NCBI GenBank assembly: GCA_048213135.1
Contig: PS015009.1
Location: 248,001 to 312,000, forward strand
Origin: Reclinomonas americana ATCC 50394
Lineage: Eukaryota; Jakobida; Jakobea; Jakobida
DNA length: 64,000 nucleotides
Direction: 5' to 3'
Below, one piece after another: positions 34,505 to 44,360 of the stretch (positions are counted from its first letter, which is position 1; every line of letters starts with the position of its first letter). The notes beneath the pieces are model-generated. The model was not told the origin of the DNA, did not search any database, and was given only the letters and a program-made list of their open reading frames with translations. A program made the translations under genes and the position numbers.

Positions 34505-37500
34505 TTACTGAATAACAACTCTTCCTACTGCGAGACGGTTGCCGTTCTGGTCACCAAGTTCAACCCAGTAGATACCTTTTCCAAACTTGCTCATGTCAAC
34601 ATCCATACGTGCGTAAGGAGCAGTGATGCTGTTCTGCTGAACAAGCACCCTTTGTCCTGCTGCATTATAGACAGTCAGACCACGAACCAGTGTATTGGCA
34701 TTTACACTGTAGTACCTTACCTGGAACCTGCCGGTATTGGGGTTCGGATAAATGAACAGTTTAGTGTTAACCGAATCGGAGATCAGTATAGAGTTGGATG
34801 AACTGCCACAGCCATTGACATCATTAACTGTCAGCGTATACAAACCTAACCCGTCTGCATCTACATACAGCGAGGCTCCATTGGCACCTGGCACCACTAC
34901 TCCATTCCTTCTCCAGGTGTAAGTAGCGGCAGCGTTAGGGGTTATACTTGAGCTGATCGTTGTTGTCAGACCCGGGAACAACCTGGTATAAGGTGATGCC
35001 GAAAGGGTAACCACCGGCAGCGGATTCACCGTCAGCGTGGCGATTGCAGAAATGATACTTCCGCAAGGGGCAGTTGAGACAGAATCCCTGTACAGGTAAT
35101 TGTTCATAGACAAGAGAGGATTGGTAATGGTTAGTGTTCCGGTGGTCGCACCACTGTAAACACCCCCGTTAGCGATGTTGGTCCATGTATTACCATTATC
35201 ACTGCTCACCTGCCAGTGATGCGATGGAGCCGTACCACTTACAACAGTTGTAAACGTAGCTATACCATTGGTACAGGTCGCCACATTAGCAGGTTGCCCA
35301 CTAATGGATAATGGTGTGTTCACTGTAACCGGTACGGTGCGTACAGGCGAGGTACAGGTACCGTTGGCTACCGTTACAGCATAAGTAGTAGAAACTGCAG
35401 GACTTGCATAAACGGTTTGCACAGGAGTGCCCGCAATATACGGAGTGCTGCCTCCCGGATCGGTATACAAGCCGGTTGCGGGAGTCCATACGCCCAGTGG
35501 CGCTGCGCCATAGGAAAGCGTAATGCTCCATGAAACCAGTGTACCTACGTCAAGTGCGCCGCCATCGGCTATTGCCAATGTCCAGTTACCGTTTGGCTGG
35601 GAGTAAAGATCAGGGAATCCTGTTGCGTTGGATACAAACCCTGCCGGGTTCTGCACAGTCGGACCTGCGATTGTACCGTTGATGGCATCAGGTTTAAAAG
35701 TAGCTGTCCATGGATTGGTACCTGAAGACAGCGGGTTAACCCCCTGTGAACTGATAACGGTATTGGTCATGCCCGTGGTAACGGCAGAGCCGCCGGTAGC
35801 AGTCAGGTACTTATCCAAAGCCAGTATGCTGTTGTTGGGTGCTTTGAGATTGATCACCAGGTCACCTACCCACGTATGGGTAATGTTCAGTGTAACTGCG
35901 ATGTTATTGATACTGCCCGGGGTAAGACCTGAAACAGGAATGGTATGGGATATACCGTTCGCCGTGTTATCGGGTATGGCTATGTTCACAATACCAGAGT
36001 TGAACGTGCTGGCCAAAGGAGCAATGGACAATTGCTGTATTCCTCCAAGACATATAGTAGCGGATGCCGGTGTTACGACCGGTGCTCCCGGAGTATAGTT
36101 TACCGTTACGGTTCCCGTACCTATGCAACCTGTGGTTGGGTTGGTTGCAGAAACAGTATAAGTTGTATTTGCTCCCGGAGCGGCATATACAGTTGCCGTT
36201 GGGGTGCCTGCTATATAAGCATTGCCACCGGTTGCATCGGTATACAAACCAGTAGCGGGGCTCCAGGTGAAGTTACCGCCTGTTGGGCTGCTGGCAGTCA
36301 GCTGTGTTGCATTGATACCGGCAACACCACCACAAACAGGACCTGCAGGGCTGATGGTAACAACCGGCAGCGGGTTAACAGTAAGGATGCCTGCGAGAGA
36401 GTTAGCTGAAGGAGGACATGTGCCGCTAACAACGATGCGGTAGCGATAACCATTCATAGCCGGTGTAACAGGGCCAACCGTTAAGGTTGTTGTTGTCACT
36501 CCGGAATATAAACCACCATTAGAAAGACTGCTCCAGTTCGTTCCGCCATCAATACTTTGCTGCCACTGGTAAGTGATACCAGCACCTGAACCGGTTGCAG
36601 TGAAAGTGGCTGTTGCACCGGCACAAACTGTAGTATTGCCCGGCTGAGCAGTTACAGCAGGTAACTGGTTAACATTGATAGTGATCTGGGCTGTAGTCTG
36701 ACATCCGTTGGGTTCAGTAGCCAGTACCTGGTAGGTAGTGGTTTGCATTGGAGAAGCCGCTACAGGGTTGGTTGTGGTTGAGCTCAGTCCGGCTGCCGGA
36801 GACCATTGGAATGTATATCCTGCCGGTAAACTTGCCGGAGGCAAATTGAATACAATATTGAAACCGCCATTGAGTGAACCTACGTCACCAGCACCATCAT
36901 CGGTGATGAACATTTTCCAGGTACCGTTGAAGTCACCTGTGAAAGTAGACAGTGGCAGTTGTGATCCGAATACACCGGGACCGGGAGCCGGCCAGTTATC
37001 AGGATCGCTGGCAGGGAACAGGTAATCTACCAGGTTGGTAGGTTTCCATGTGGTGCCGCTTGCCGGGGGATCGGTTCCACCCAGGGTATTGTTCAGGTTC
37101 AGCGGAGCCGCGTCATCAAATGTAAGGGTATGATTCGCAAGATCGCCACTCCTTCCGCAGTCAGCCATGATCACCACGTTCTGACCTGTTGGTGATTGCA
37201 GGAGGATATTCACGTCGCTCATCCAGGTATGGCTGAGGCCCATCAGGGTCACACTTTTCACGGAAACGCCGCTTGCAGGCAGACCGCTTACACTGAGGTT
37301 GATCGGGTAAATGGATGCAGGTGCCGGTGCTGTACTGCTGCCGCTGCCGGTGCCTGGTATCAAGATGTTAGCCGGCGGAGCAGTAAAGGTTACTGAACCT
37401 TGCCCGGGAGCTACGGTCAGCAATTTAGGATTGCCGGCGCAAAGCGGACCTGTAGGGTCATCTATAATGCGTAATGGTGTTGTTGTAACAGGGCTAACTG

Positions 37501-39166
37501 TAACAGTTGGGGTACCACTGTTGCCCGTACCTGTACATCCCAGAGCACTTACCACAGAGGTTAGTGCATAAGTTGTAGTTACAGCAGGCGTAACAGGAAT
37601 GTTTGCACCACTTACATAGTTGCTCACAACAATAGGAGCACCTGCGGGAGCAGTAGGTGTAATGGTAACTGTGTAAGGAGACAAGCCACCGGTAATATCC
37701 ACTTTCAGGTTAGCAGTGCTGCCTGTACATGTGGTTGGAGGTGCACCGGGCACCACTGTTGTATACAATACATCATCGATACCGATTACATCCGAATTCG
37801 CACCGGCTCCGCCCCCGTTCTCAACGAAGTAGCGGAATGCCAGGCGTCCTGAAACTCCCGCTGCGGGCAGGCCAGACAGGGTAATGGTAAATTTGGTCCA
37901 TGCCGTGGGATAACCTGTAGAAGTATAAGTCGGGTTGATGTCCAGCAGCAATACGGTGAAGTCACCAACACTGGTATTGGAAGCACCCGCATTCACACTG
38001 GCGCCATTGGTACTCATACGTACCTGCAGCCGGTCGGGGAATGTACCGTTAGTGGTACGGGTATAGAAGCTGAATACATCACCATTCTTCAAGGTGACAT
38101 TCGGTGCGAACAACCAGTTACTGATGGTGCCTACTCCTGTAGTTGTGGTATTGCTCCAGAGTGCAGAGATATAAGAATTACCAGCTCCGCTGTTGGCCGG
38201 GAAATTAGCAGCGTTTCCCTGTATCCAGTTCTGCGGACCGAGCGGGCTGCTGAGGTTTTGCTGTGCCCAGCCGGCAGGAAGCGGAATGGCCGTGTTGAAG
38301 TTTTCGCTGATCAGTGTAGCCGGTACCGGGGGCAGCGTCACCTGGCTCAGCACAGCAGTTGAACTCCCAACACACGGGCTGGCCGTATAATCAACTGTAA
38401 AAGGCAGATCAACCGCAACATTCGACGGGGCTGCCGGCCCTTGTCCGCCGTCAACCATGGCTGCCCATGCTCCACCGGCAAGACTCTGGATGGCGTTATA
38501 CCCGGGCAGTGTTCTTACCCCTGCAGGTGAACTGAGCGGTGTAAAATTGGAAGCCTGTGATGTGCCGATACGGTATTCCAGCCAATAAACACCGGGGCCT
38601 AACGCAACCGTTATATTGGCTTCAATCTTCCACACCTTTCTTGTAGTACCCGGGGCGGAGACCGGCGCAACAACCGTGTTGAATATCCGGTATACACCGG
38701 CATCGGATGATGCAGTAAAACGGTTAGTGGTAAGATCGCCAAATACAATGGTAGTTGGACCAGCCAGGGGACTTCCCTTGTGTATCCTGATCCTTACATC
38801 TGTATAAGGCGATGCAGTTCCCGTATAACCGGTGGAGTAACCATACACGGTGATCTTTGAAATGTTCCAGATCTCCGTTCCCGGAATAGTGAAATCATCA
38901 GCGACAGAGTTGTTACTGGCAACCTGCGCTCCAACCCCGGCAGTGGTATTGGCAATAGTGGTATTGCCCGTGGGGTTCTGGCACTCACTCCAGGTGTAAC
39001 CTGCAGGAGCCACCGTCCCGTTGGCTGCAGTTGTTCCCGTACTCAGCGTACCATTGATATAGGGCTGAGCATTCATCTTCATGACCGAAAGTGCCAAAAA
39101 CATGAACACAGGGAACACTTTACCAAAGAACAGCCTCAACTTAAATAGTGTAGTTGTTTTTTGCAT
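34505..39166 (-). CDS. Large T9SS-secreted surface protein with twin P-domains and Ig-like modules
   Basis: Predicted cell-surface or secreted protein of 1553 residues. After a long Sec signal (1-34), residues 40-265 form an anchor-type beta domain. About 285-470 is a choice-of-anchor J / cleaved-adhesin-like jelly roll (LISENFNTAIPLPAGW to GIDDVLYTT). Two proprotein-convertase P-domains follow at about 635-775 and 1090-1220 (LSHTWMSDVNILLQSP and ITHTWVGDLVINLKAP). Between and after these lie Ig-like modules near 840-930 and 1290-1375 (YQWQQSIDGGTNWSSL and HHWQVSSDNGNTWTNI) and short SprB-like linkers. The final 80 residues (IYPNPNTGRFQVRYY) are a type A T9SS sorting domain. There is no catalytic domain, so an adhesive or structural role is likely. 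Confidence 0.9.
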   Translation of the reverse strand: MQKTTTLFKLRLFFGKVFPVFMFLALSVMKMNAQPYINGTLSTGTTAANGTVAPAGYTWSECQNPTGNTTIANTTAGVGAQVASNNSVADDFTIPGTEIWNISKITVYGYSTGYTGTASPYTDVRIRIHKGSPLAGPTTIVFGDLTTNRFTASSDAGVYRIFNTVVAPVSAPGTTRKVWKIEANITVALGPGVYWLEYRIGTSQASNFTPLSSPAGVRTLPGYNAIQSLAGGAWAAMVDGGQGPAAPSNVAVDLPFTVDYTASPCVGSSTAVLSQVTLPPVPATLISENFNTAIPLPAGWAQQNLSSPLGPQNWIQGNAANFPANSGAGNSYISALWSNTTTTGVGTISNWLFAPNVTLKNGDVFSFYTRTTNGTFPDRLQVRMSTNGASVNAGASNTSVGDFTVLLLDINPTYTSTGYPTAWTKFTITLSGLPAAGVSGRLAFRYFVENGGGAGANSDVIGIDDVLYTTVVPGAPPTTCTGSTANLKVDITGGLSPYTVTITPTAPAGAPIVVSNYVSGANIPVTPAVTTTYALTSVVSALGCTGTGNSGTPTVTVSPVTTTPLRIIDDPTGPLCAGNPKLLTVAPGQGSVTFTAPPANILIPGTGSGSSTAPAPASIYPINLSVSGLPASGVSVKSVTLMGLSHTWMSDVNILLQSPTGQNVVIMADCGRSGDLANHTLTFDDAAPLNLNNTLGGTDPPASGTTWKPTNLVDYLFPASDPDNWPAPGPGVFGSQLPLSTFTGDFNGTWKMFITDDGAGDVGSLNGGFNIVFNLPPASLPAGYTFQWSPAAGLSSTTTNPVAASPMQTTTYQVLATEPNGCQTTAQITINVNQLPAVTAQPGNTTVCAGATATFTATGSGAGITYQWQQSIDGGTNWSSLSNGGLYSGVTTTTLTVGPVTPAMNGYRYRIVVSGTCPPSANSLAGILTVNPLPVVTISPAGPVCGGVAGINATQLTASSPTGGNFTWSPATGLYTDATGGNAYIAGTPTATVYAAPGANTTYTVSATNPTTGCIGTGTVTVNYTPGAPVVTPASATICLGGIQQLSIAPLASTFNSGIVNIAIPDNTANGISHTIPVSGLTPGSINNIAVTLNITHTWVGDLVINLKAPNNSILALDKYLTATGGSAVTTGMTNTVISSQGVNPLSSGTNPWTATFKPDAINGTIAGPTVQNPAGFVSNATGFPDLYSQPNGNWTLAIADGGALDVGTLVSWSITLSYGAAPLGVWTPATGLYTDPGGSTPYIAGTPVQTVYASPAVSTTYAVTVANGTCTSPVRTVPVTVNTPLSISGQPANVATCTNGIATFTTVVSGTAPSHHWQVSSDNGNTWTNIANGGVYSGATTGTLTITNPLLSMNNYLYRDSVSTAPCGSIISAIATLTVNPLPVVTLSASPYTRLFPGLTTTISSSITPNAAATYTWRRNGVVVPGANGASLYVDADGLGLYTLTVNDVNGCGSSSNSILISDSVNTKLFIYPNPNTGRFQVRYYSVNANTLVRGLTVYNAAGQRVLVQQNSITAPYARMDVDMSKFGKGIYWVELGDQNGNRLAVGRVVIQ

Positions 39167-39475
39167 AAAAAATGTTTTTGTGAAAAATGTAATTAAAAAT
39201 CCTGCTGCGAATTTTGCAGGCAGAACTGGCTAAAGTTAACTACTCTTACAGGTAAAAAAGCGAACGGTTTGTACGGAAAAAATTAATGAAATACAGACCA
39301 GTAAAGGGTTTCAAAGGACCAAGCTCCATTAGCTAATGATACAGTACCGTTGCCTCAATCAAGATATCCATTCGCTCAAATCAGGAAAAAATCCAGCCGG
39401 TAAAAATGTGTTGAAAAAAAATGAAAAAAAATTATAGATGCCGGGGAGGCATCCTTGTTTACACAGGAAAGAGGC
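39167..39475. other. Intergenic region upstream of the T9SS gene
   Basis: 309 bp without a gene. A TAACTTTA box on the minus strand about 70 bp before the T9SS start is a weak -7 candidate with no clear -33 partner. The truA terminator (39424-39453) lies at its right end. Confidence 0.4.
39424..39453 (-). terminator. Rho-independent terminator of truA
   Basis: Minus-strand stem GATGCC/GGCATC with a 5-base loop, then TATAA and eight T, 22 bp after truA. Confidence 0.85.
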
Positions 39476-40207
39476 TTATAAGAAAGGATAAATCACTTTT
39501 TCAAGAAACAAACCATGCGGCGGTACAGAGAAATCAGCTTTTGAGCAATCCTTCGCCTCTATAATGGCCCGGAATTGCTCCAGGTTTGTTTTACCCCGGC
39601 CCACATGCAGCATAGTGCCCACCAGTCCGCGTACCATTCCCCGCAGAAAGCGGTTGCCCTGTACACGGTAACACAAGGTATCCCCTTCCCGCGTCCACTC
39701 ACTTCGCATGATGTGGCAGTCGAAACTGTGCACCTGCGTATTGCGTTTAGAGAAACTGGTAAAGTCGCGGTACTCCGTCAGTAGGGCCGCCGCCTCATTC
39801 AACTGCTCCATGTTCAGGGCATATGGATAAAAGTAAGCCCTGTCTTCCAGGAAAGGATCTTTATGGTCGTATATATAGTAGCCGTATTCGCGGCTGGTGG
39901 CATCAAAACGGCAATGCGCATCGTCTGCCACGGCAATGATCCGTTTTACCACAATACCGGCTGGCAATATAGCATTGAGGTGGTAACTGGCATCGGTGAT
40001 CACTTCACCTGTATCGAAATGGAAAAAATTCTGCAGGGCATGTACGCCGGCATCGGTACGCGAGGAGCCGGTAAGTTCTATATCTTTCCTGTAATAGATC
40101 TTCATGGCCCGCTCGATTTCCGATTGAATGGAATTCGCATTCTGCTGCACCTGGAAACCGGAATACCCGGCGCCTTTATAGGCTACTTCAATAAAATAAC
40201 GGGGCAT
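39476..40207 (-). CDS. truA: tRNA pseudouridine(38-40) synthase TruA
   Basis: Converts uridines 38-40 in the tRNA anticodon arm to pseudouridine. The 243 residues starting MPRYFIEVAYKGAGYSGFQVQ are the normal family length. The catalytic aspartate is Asp52 in GSSRTDAGVHA, and RGMVRGLVGTML is the conserved C-terminal helix. The ATG at 40207 is preferred; an in-frame start 70 codons earlier would overlap the upstream gene and add unrelated residues. It lies 23 bp after the DUF4476 gene, so the two are likely one transcript. Confidence 0.97.
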   Translation of the reverse strand: MPRYFIEVAYKGAGYSGFQVQQNANSIQSEIERAMKIYYRKDIELTGSSRTDAGVHALQNFFHFDTGEVITDASYHLNAILPAGIVVKRIIAVADDAHCRFDATSREYGYYIYDHKDPFLEDRAYFYPYALNMEQLNEAAALLTEYRDFTSFSKRNTQVHSFDCHIMRSEWTREGDTLCYRVQGNRFLRGMVRGLVGTMLHVGRGKTNLEQFRAIIEAKDCSKADFSVPPHGLFLEKVIYPFL

Positions 40208-40230
40208 AACCGGGTTTAGGTTGATAAAAG

Positions 40231-41376
40231 TTACAGCTTCGTGCCCAGCATGGCCCTGAAGCGGTTGATGAAATAAATGTCGGTCATCAGTGTTTCCAGG
40301 CCGGCAAAATTCTGCGGATCGGAAACATAAGGATAAGCTGCATCCAGTAACTGGTAACGGCTGCCGTCTTTCAGTAAGATCGCGGCCAGGTTCTTTACCT
40401 GTGCTGTACTGTAACACCGCAGCTTGAAGGCTTTCCTCGCTACTGCCACCATATCGTCTTCATCACTTTCCCCGATCAGTTTTTTACGCAGCAGAATGAA
40501 GTCATTGTCTGTGGCTACTTTGCCACAGTTCTTATTGGTAACGGCAGTAAGATCACTTTTCACCACGACCACGCCGGTGGGTTTCTTTTCCGCGGTCATG
40601 ACTGCTTCCGCAGGCATTACTTTCTGTACAGGTTTTTCTTCCGCTTCCGGCGTCACCGGCTCCAGTTTGCCAATAATGGTTTCCTCTTTCTCCTTAACCT
40701 GGCCGGCCGGTGGTATCACTATCCTGATGGTATCTGTTCTATCGGTATACACCAACTGCTCTCCTTCTGCTGTTGGCTGCTGCCCGAGTTTAACCACGGC
40801 TGGCCGGGCAGGCTCAGGAACGACAGGCGCCGTTTTCAGTTCCTGCTTTACGGGTTCGGCGGGCTTGTTCTCCACCGGTTTATTTTCAGCCGTAACGTCG
40901 CGTTGTTTAATGGTAGGATCATTCACTACAGAAGACAGCATATTGGCAAAGCCGTCTTCCTTATCTTCCTTATCCTCTTTTACAACGGCCCTGGGTTGGG
41001 GCTTGTCGCCGGAAAGCATGGTCAGTTCCATTGACTGCAGGTTGAACAATCCCCAGCCTTTGTCATTAAAATAACGGAGGCTGTAACCTGCATCCTTCTT
41101 TCCGATAGCAAGGGTTGTATGCTGTTCGGGCCATTCGTTCTTCGGAAAGCCGATCGCCAGGTTATAGCTGCCTTCCTCCAGTTTGGGTATGATCATATAC
41201 CCGGTGGAAGAGGAACTGAGCTGCCTGCCATCTTTCTCGATCTTTACATAAAAGGGCTGTTTGTTATCGGCCTGGATATAAATAAAGCGGCTCTGCTGTG
41301 CCCGGGTAAACAGCGCTGTAAACAACAGGAGGAAAAGCCCCCCCGCTTTCTTTGTTGGGTTGAGGTACTTGTTCAT
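40231..41376 (-). CDS. Exported DUF4476 protein
   Basis: Predicted periplasmic protein of 381 residues. A Sec signal (about 1-26) leads into a small beta domain (30-110: RFIYIQADNKQPFYVKIEKDG and SYNLAIGFPKNEWPEQ), which resembles a PEGA-type domain. A long proline-, glutamate- and lysine-rich linker (130-275) follows. The C-terminal DUF4476 domain (about 290-381) has NDFILLRKKL and AAILLKDGSRYQLLDAAYPYVSDPQNFAGLETLMTD. This arrangement is common in Chitinophagaceae-like genomes; its function is unknown to me. truA follows directly. Confidence 0.88.
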   Translation of the reverse strand: MNKYLNPTKKAGGLFLLLFTALFTRAQQSRFIYIQADNKQPFYVKIEKDGRQLSSSSTGYMIIPKLEEGSYNLAIGFPKNEWPEQHTTLAIGKKDAGYSLRYFNDKGWGLFNLQSMELTMLSGDKPQPRAVVKEDKEDKEDGFANMLSSVVNDPTIKQRDVTAENKPVENKPAEPVKQELKTAPVVPEPARPAVVKLGQQPTAEGEQLVYTDRTDTIRIVIPPAGQVKEKEETIIGKLEPVTPEAEEKPVQKVMPAEAVMTAEKKPTGVVVVKSDLTAVTNKNCGKVATDNDFILLRKKLIGESDEDDMVAVARKAFKLRCYSTAQVKNLAAILLKDGSRYQLLDAAYPYVSDPQNFAGLETLMTDIYFINRFRAMLGTKL

Positions 41377-41519
41377 AATATCAATGGAATGCCGACCTTG
41401 TTATGGTCAGCCCTGTCACAAAATTACATGGCCAGGGTGCTTTCTGCGGCGGTTTTAACAGTGCCGCGTTCAAAAATAGCTATTAAAACGCATGGATTAC
41501 CACTTATACAAAATTTGGT

Positions 41520-41549
41520 TTTGCTTTAACGGTACGCAACTTACATTTG
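41520..41549 (+). promoter_or_regulatory. Promoter of the M1 aminopeptidase gene
   Basis: TTTG (41520-41523), an 18-bp spacer, and TACATTTG (41542-41549). The spacer is one base shorter than usual. The box lies 17 bp before the start codon. Confidence 0.65.
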
Positions 41550-41566
41550 CAGTCTAAATTTCATAT

Positions 41567-44017
41567 ATGAAGAAACTCGCCCTGGTACTTGCCCTGGCCG
41601 CAGGACCGCTTTTAACAATGGCCCAGCCCGGCACTGAGCCCAAAGACACTGCCTGGAAAAAGATTTTCAGGGGCAGCAGCCCGAAGATCAACGACCTGGT
41701 ACATACCAAACTGGATGTACGGTTCGACTACGACAAATCTTATCTCTATGGCAAAGCATGGATCACGCTGAAGCCGCATGCTTATACTACTGATTCCCTG
41801 CTGCTCGACGCCAAAGGAATGGAACTGAAAGAAGTATCCGTAGTGAAAGGCGCCGCCAAATCTGCACTGAAGTACAGTTACGATGGCTGGCAGGCCAATA
41901 TCAAACTCGATAAAAGCTACAAACCTGGCGAGGAGTACACGATCTATATCGATTATGTAAGTAAGCCCAACGAGTTGAAAGTAAAAGGCAGCGCGGCCAT
42001 CAACGATGCCAAAGGCCTGTACTTCATCAATCCTAAAGGCGAGGAAAAAGATAAGCCCACCCAGATATGGACACAGGGTGAAACCGAAGCCAGCAGCGCC
42101 TGGTTCCCTACCATTGACAAACCCAACCAGAAAACGACAGAAGAAATATACATGACCGTGCCGGCGAAATATGTAACGCTGAGCAATGGGCTGCTCATCA
42201 GCCAGAAAAAGAATACCGACGGCACCCGTACGGATTACTGGAAGATGGACCTGCCGCATGCACCTTACCTGTTCTTCATGGGCGTAGGTGATTACTCCAT
42301 TATCAAAGACAGCTACAAAGGCAAGGAGGTAAGTTATTATGTAGAGAAAGAATATGCTCCTGTAGCAAGGGCCATTTTCGGCCACACCCCTGAAATGATC
42401 AAGTTCTTCTCGGAAAGGCTGGGCGTGGAATATCCCTGGCAGAAATATGCGCAGATCGTGGGCCGCGACTATGTAAGCGGTGCCATGGAAAACACAACTG
42501 CCACCCTGCACCAGGAAAGCGCTTACCAGAATGCACGTGAACTGACCGACGGCATTGGCTGGGAAAGCACCATCGCCCACGAACTGTTTCACCAGTGGTT
42601 TGGCGACCTGGTTACTGCCGAAAGCTGGAGCCACATTACCGTAAATGAAAGTTTTGCCAACTACAGCGAAACCCTGTGGGATGAATACAAAAATGGTAAA
42701 GACGCCGGCGATGCACAAAACTTCAGCGACATGCAGGGTTACCTGCAAGGCCCTGGCAACGCGGCCAAAGACCTGGTTCGTTTTTATTATAATGATAAAG
42801 AAGACGTATTTGACGGTGTGAGCTACAACAAGGGCGGACGTATCCTGCACATGCTGCGTAACTATGTTGGCGACGACGCTTTCTTCAAATCACTCAACAA
42901 CTATCTTACCACCAATAAATTCAAAACCGGTGAAGCAGGACAACTGCGCCTGGCTTTTGAAGAGGTAACCGGCCAGGACCTGAACTGGTACTGGAATCAG
43001 TGGTACTATGGCAGCGGCCACCCTGAACTGAAGATCGATTATACCTATGACGATGCTGCAGGCAAAGCCACTGTTACTATTGAACAGACTCAAAAATCCG
43101 GCAAGGTTTTCCGCCTGCCCATCGCGATCGACGTATATAACGGCGCAGCCAAAACAAGGCATAAAGTATGGATCGAGAATAAAACAGAGACTTTCACTTT
43201 CGACTATACGGCCCGTCCTACGCTGATCAATGTGGATGGCGACAAGATCCTGCTGTGCACCAAAAAGGACAATAAAACAGCCGACAATTTTGTACAGCAG
43301 TACAAAGTAGCCCCGCTGTATATGGACAGGAAAGAAGCGCTGGATTATTTCGACAAGAACAAAATGCCGGAACTGGCCCTGGGTCTGAAAGATAAGTATG
43401 CCGCCCTGCGCCGCAGCACCATCAACAGGCTGGCGGCTGCCGCAGCTAAAAGTTCTTTTGATCCCTCTGTAACCAAAATGGTAGAAGAGATCGCCGCTAC
43501 AGAAAAAGACAGGCGTACCAAAGCCGCCGCTATCAGTTACCTGGGCAAGACCAAGGAAGCCAAATACCAGTCGGTGTTTGAAAAGAACCTGAACGACAGC
43601 AGCTATTCCGTTGCGGGTGCAGCGCTGAAAGGTTACATGACATTACAGCCTTCCAAATCATATGAACTGGCGAAAAAATTCAGCAATGATGCCAAAGGCG
43701 ACCTGGGTGATGTGGTTACACAGGTGCTGATGGAACAAGGCACTGAAGCCGACTTTGATCTGCTGCTGAAAAAATACGACGACCTGCCGCTGAGCCAGGA
43801 AAAAGTAGATGCATCCGAAGCTTTTACCAATTACCTGCAGAAGATACAGGACGTTTCCAAAGTGAAAAAAGGTATCGACGCCGTTATCAAATTCAGGAAC
43901 GCGATCCCCGAACAATTCAGGGGCTTTACGGATCCTGCAATGAAGCCTGCGCTTGAGAAATTAGGCAAGGCAAAAGGCAAAGAGATTGAGGATTATATTA
44001 CCAATGGGTTGAAGTAA
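41567..44017 (+). CDS. Exported M1 family aminopeptidase
   Basis: Zinc aminopeptidase of 816 residues, exported by a Sec signal (MKKLALVLALAAGPLLTMAQ). The substrate-anchoring GAMENTTAT lies near residue 305. The zinc site HELFH-x18-E is complete (His338, Glu339, His342, Glu361). The N-terminal saddle domain (30-250) and the C-terminal helical repeats (about 560-816) are typical. It has no T9SS signal, so it probably works in the periplasm on peptides taken up through the outer membrane. It is transcribed alone, with its own promoter and terminator. Confidence 0.96.
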   Translation: MKKLALVLALAAGPLLTMAQPGTEPKDTAWKKIFRGSSPKINDLVHTKLDVRFDYDKSYLYGKAWITLKPHAYTTDSLLLDAKGMELKEVSVVKGAAKSALKYSYDGWQANIKLDKSYKPGEEYTIYIDYVSKPNELKVKGSAAINDAKGLYFINPKGEEKDKPTQIWTQGETEASSAWFPTIDKPNQKTTEEIYMTVPAKYVTLSNGLLISQKKNTDGTRTDYWKMDLPHAPYLFFMGVGDYSIIKDSYKGKEVSYYVEKEYAPVARAIFGHTPEMIKFFSERLGVEYPWQKYAQIVGRDYVSGAMENTTATLHQESAYQNARELTDGIGWESTIAHELFHQWFGDLVTAESWSHITVNESFANYSETLWDEYKNGKDAGDAQNFSDMQGYLQGPGNAAKDLVRFYYNDKEDVFDGVSYNKGGRILHMLRNYVGDDAFFKSLNNYLTTNKFKTGEAGQLRLAFEEVTGQDLNWYWNQWYYGSGHPELKIDYTYDDAAGKATVTIEQTQKSGKVFRLPIAIDVYNGAAKTRHKVWIENKTETFTFDYTARPTLINVDGDKILLCTKKDNKTADNFVQQYKVAPLYMDRKEALDYFDKNKMPELALGLKDKYAALRRSTINRLAAAAAKSSFDPSVTKMVEEIAATEKDRRTKAAAISYLGKTKEAKYQSVFEKNLNDSSYSVAGAALKGYMTLQPSKSYELAKKFSNDAKGDLGDVVTQVLMEQGTEADFDLLLKKYDDLPLSQEKVDASEAFTNYLQKIQDVSKVKKGIDAVIKFRNAIPEQFRGFTDPAMKPALEKLGKAKGKEIEDYITNGLK

Positions 44018-44042
44018 TTCACTCTGGGTTATCAATATTGAA

Positions 44043-44073
44043 AGAGCTCCGGAACAAAACCGGAGCTCTTTTT
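44043..44073 (+). terminator. Terminator of the M1 aminopeptidase gene
   Basis: Stem AGAGCTCCGG/CCGGAGCTCT with a 7-base loop and TTTTTT. Confidence 0.95.
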
Positions 44074-44282
44074 TATTGGAAGAGTTTGATTTAATTACGA
44101 ATTACCAATTACGAATGGTGCGGGTTGGGTGTCTCTTCAGTTATGCGGGATGTGATGGGTTGAGAGATGAGAAAGTATAGATACTAAAAAGACTCCCGGA
44201 TGTGGGGAGTCTTTTTTATTGGGAAGAGTTTGATTGAATTACGAATGATCAATTACGAATTACGAATGACGCGGGTTGGGTT
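44067..44282. repeat. Duplicated terminator-tail cassette with heptamer words
   Basis: 44068-44130 and 44211-44282 are homologous: CTTTTTTATTGG(G)AAGAG, TTTGATT, a run of AATTACG heptamers, then GCGGGTTGGGT. The first copy has four heptamers (44093-44120) and the second five (44237-44271). Each copy follows a different terminator stem. Confidence 0.8.
44186..44217 (+). terminator. Second tandem terminator
   Basis: Stem AAAAAGACTCCC/GGGAGTCTTTTT with a short loop and T run. It repeats the position of the first terminator relative to the cassette, but with an unrelated stem sequence. Confidence 0.88.
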
Positions 44283-44314
44283 AGTCTGGATGATATGAAA
44301 GTTTATACTGGTCA

Positions 44315-44357
44315 AAGCAATTGGCACATTGGCATATTTGCACATTCGCACATTCAC
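44315..44357. repeat. Octamer-word array at the 3' end of the TPM gene
   Basis: Plus-strand words GGCACATT, GGCATATT, TGCACATT, CGCACATT (minus strand AATGTGCG, AATGTGCA, AATATGCC, AATGTGCC), exactly 8 bp apart, ending 4 bp from the TPM stop codon. Confidence 0.72.
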
Positions 44358-44360
44358 AAA

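Noticed and set aside
41612-42850. 412-codon minus-strand frame opposite the M1 aminopeptidase
   Set aside because: Shadow of a highly conserved gene on the other strand; no protein family features.
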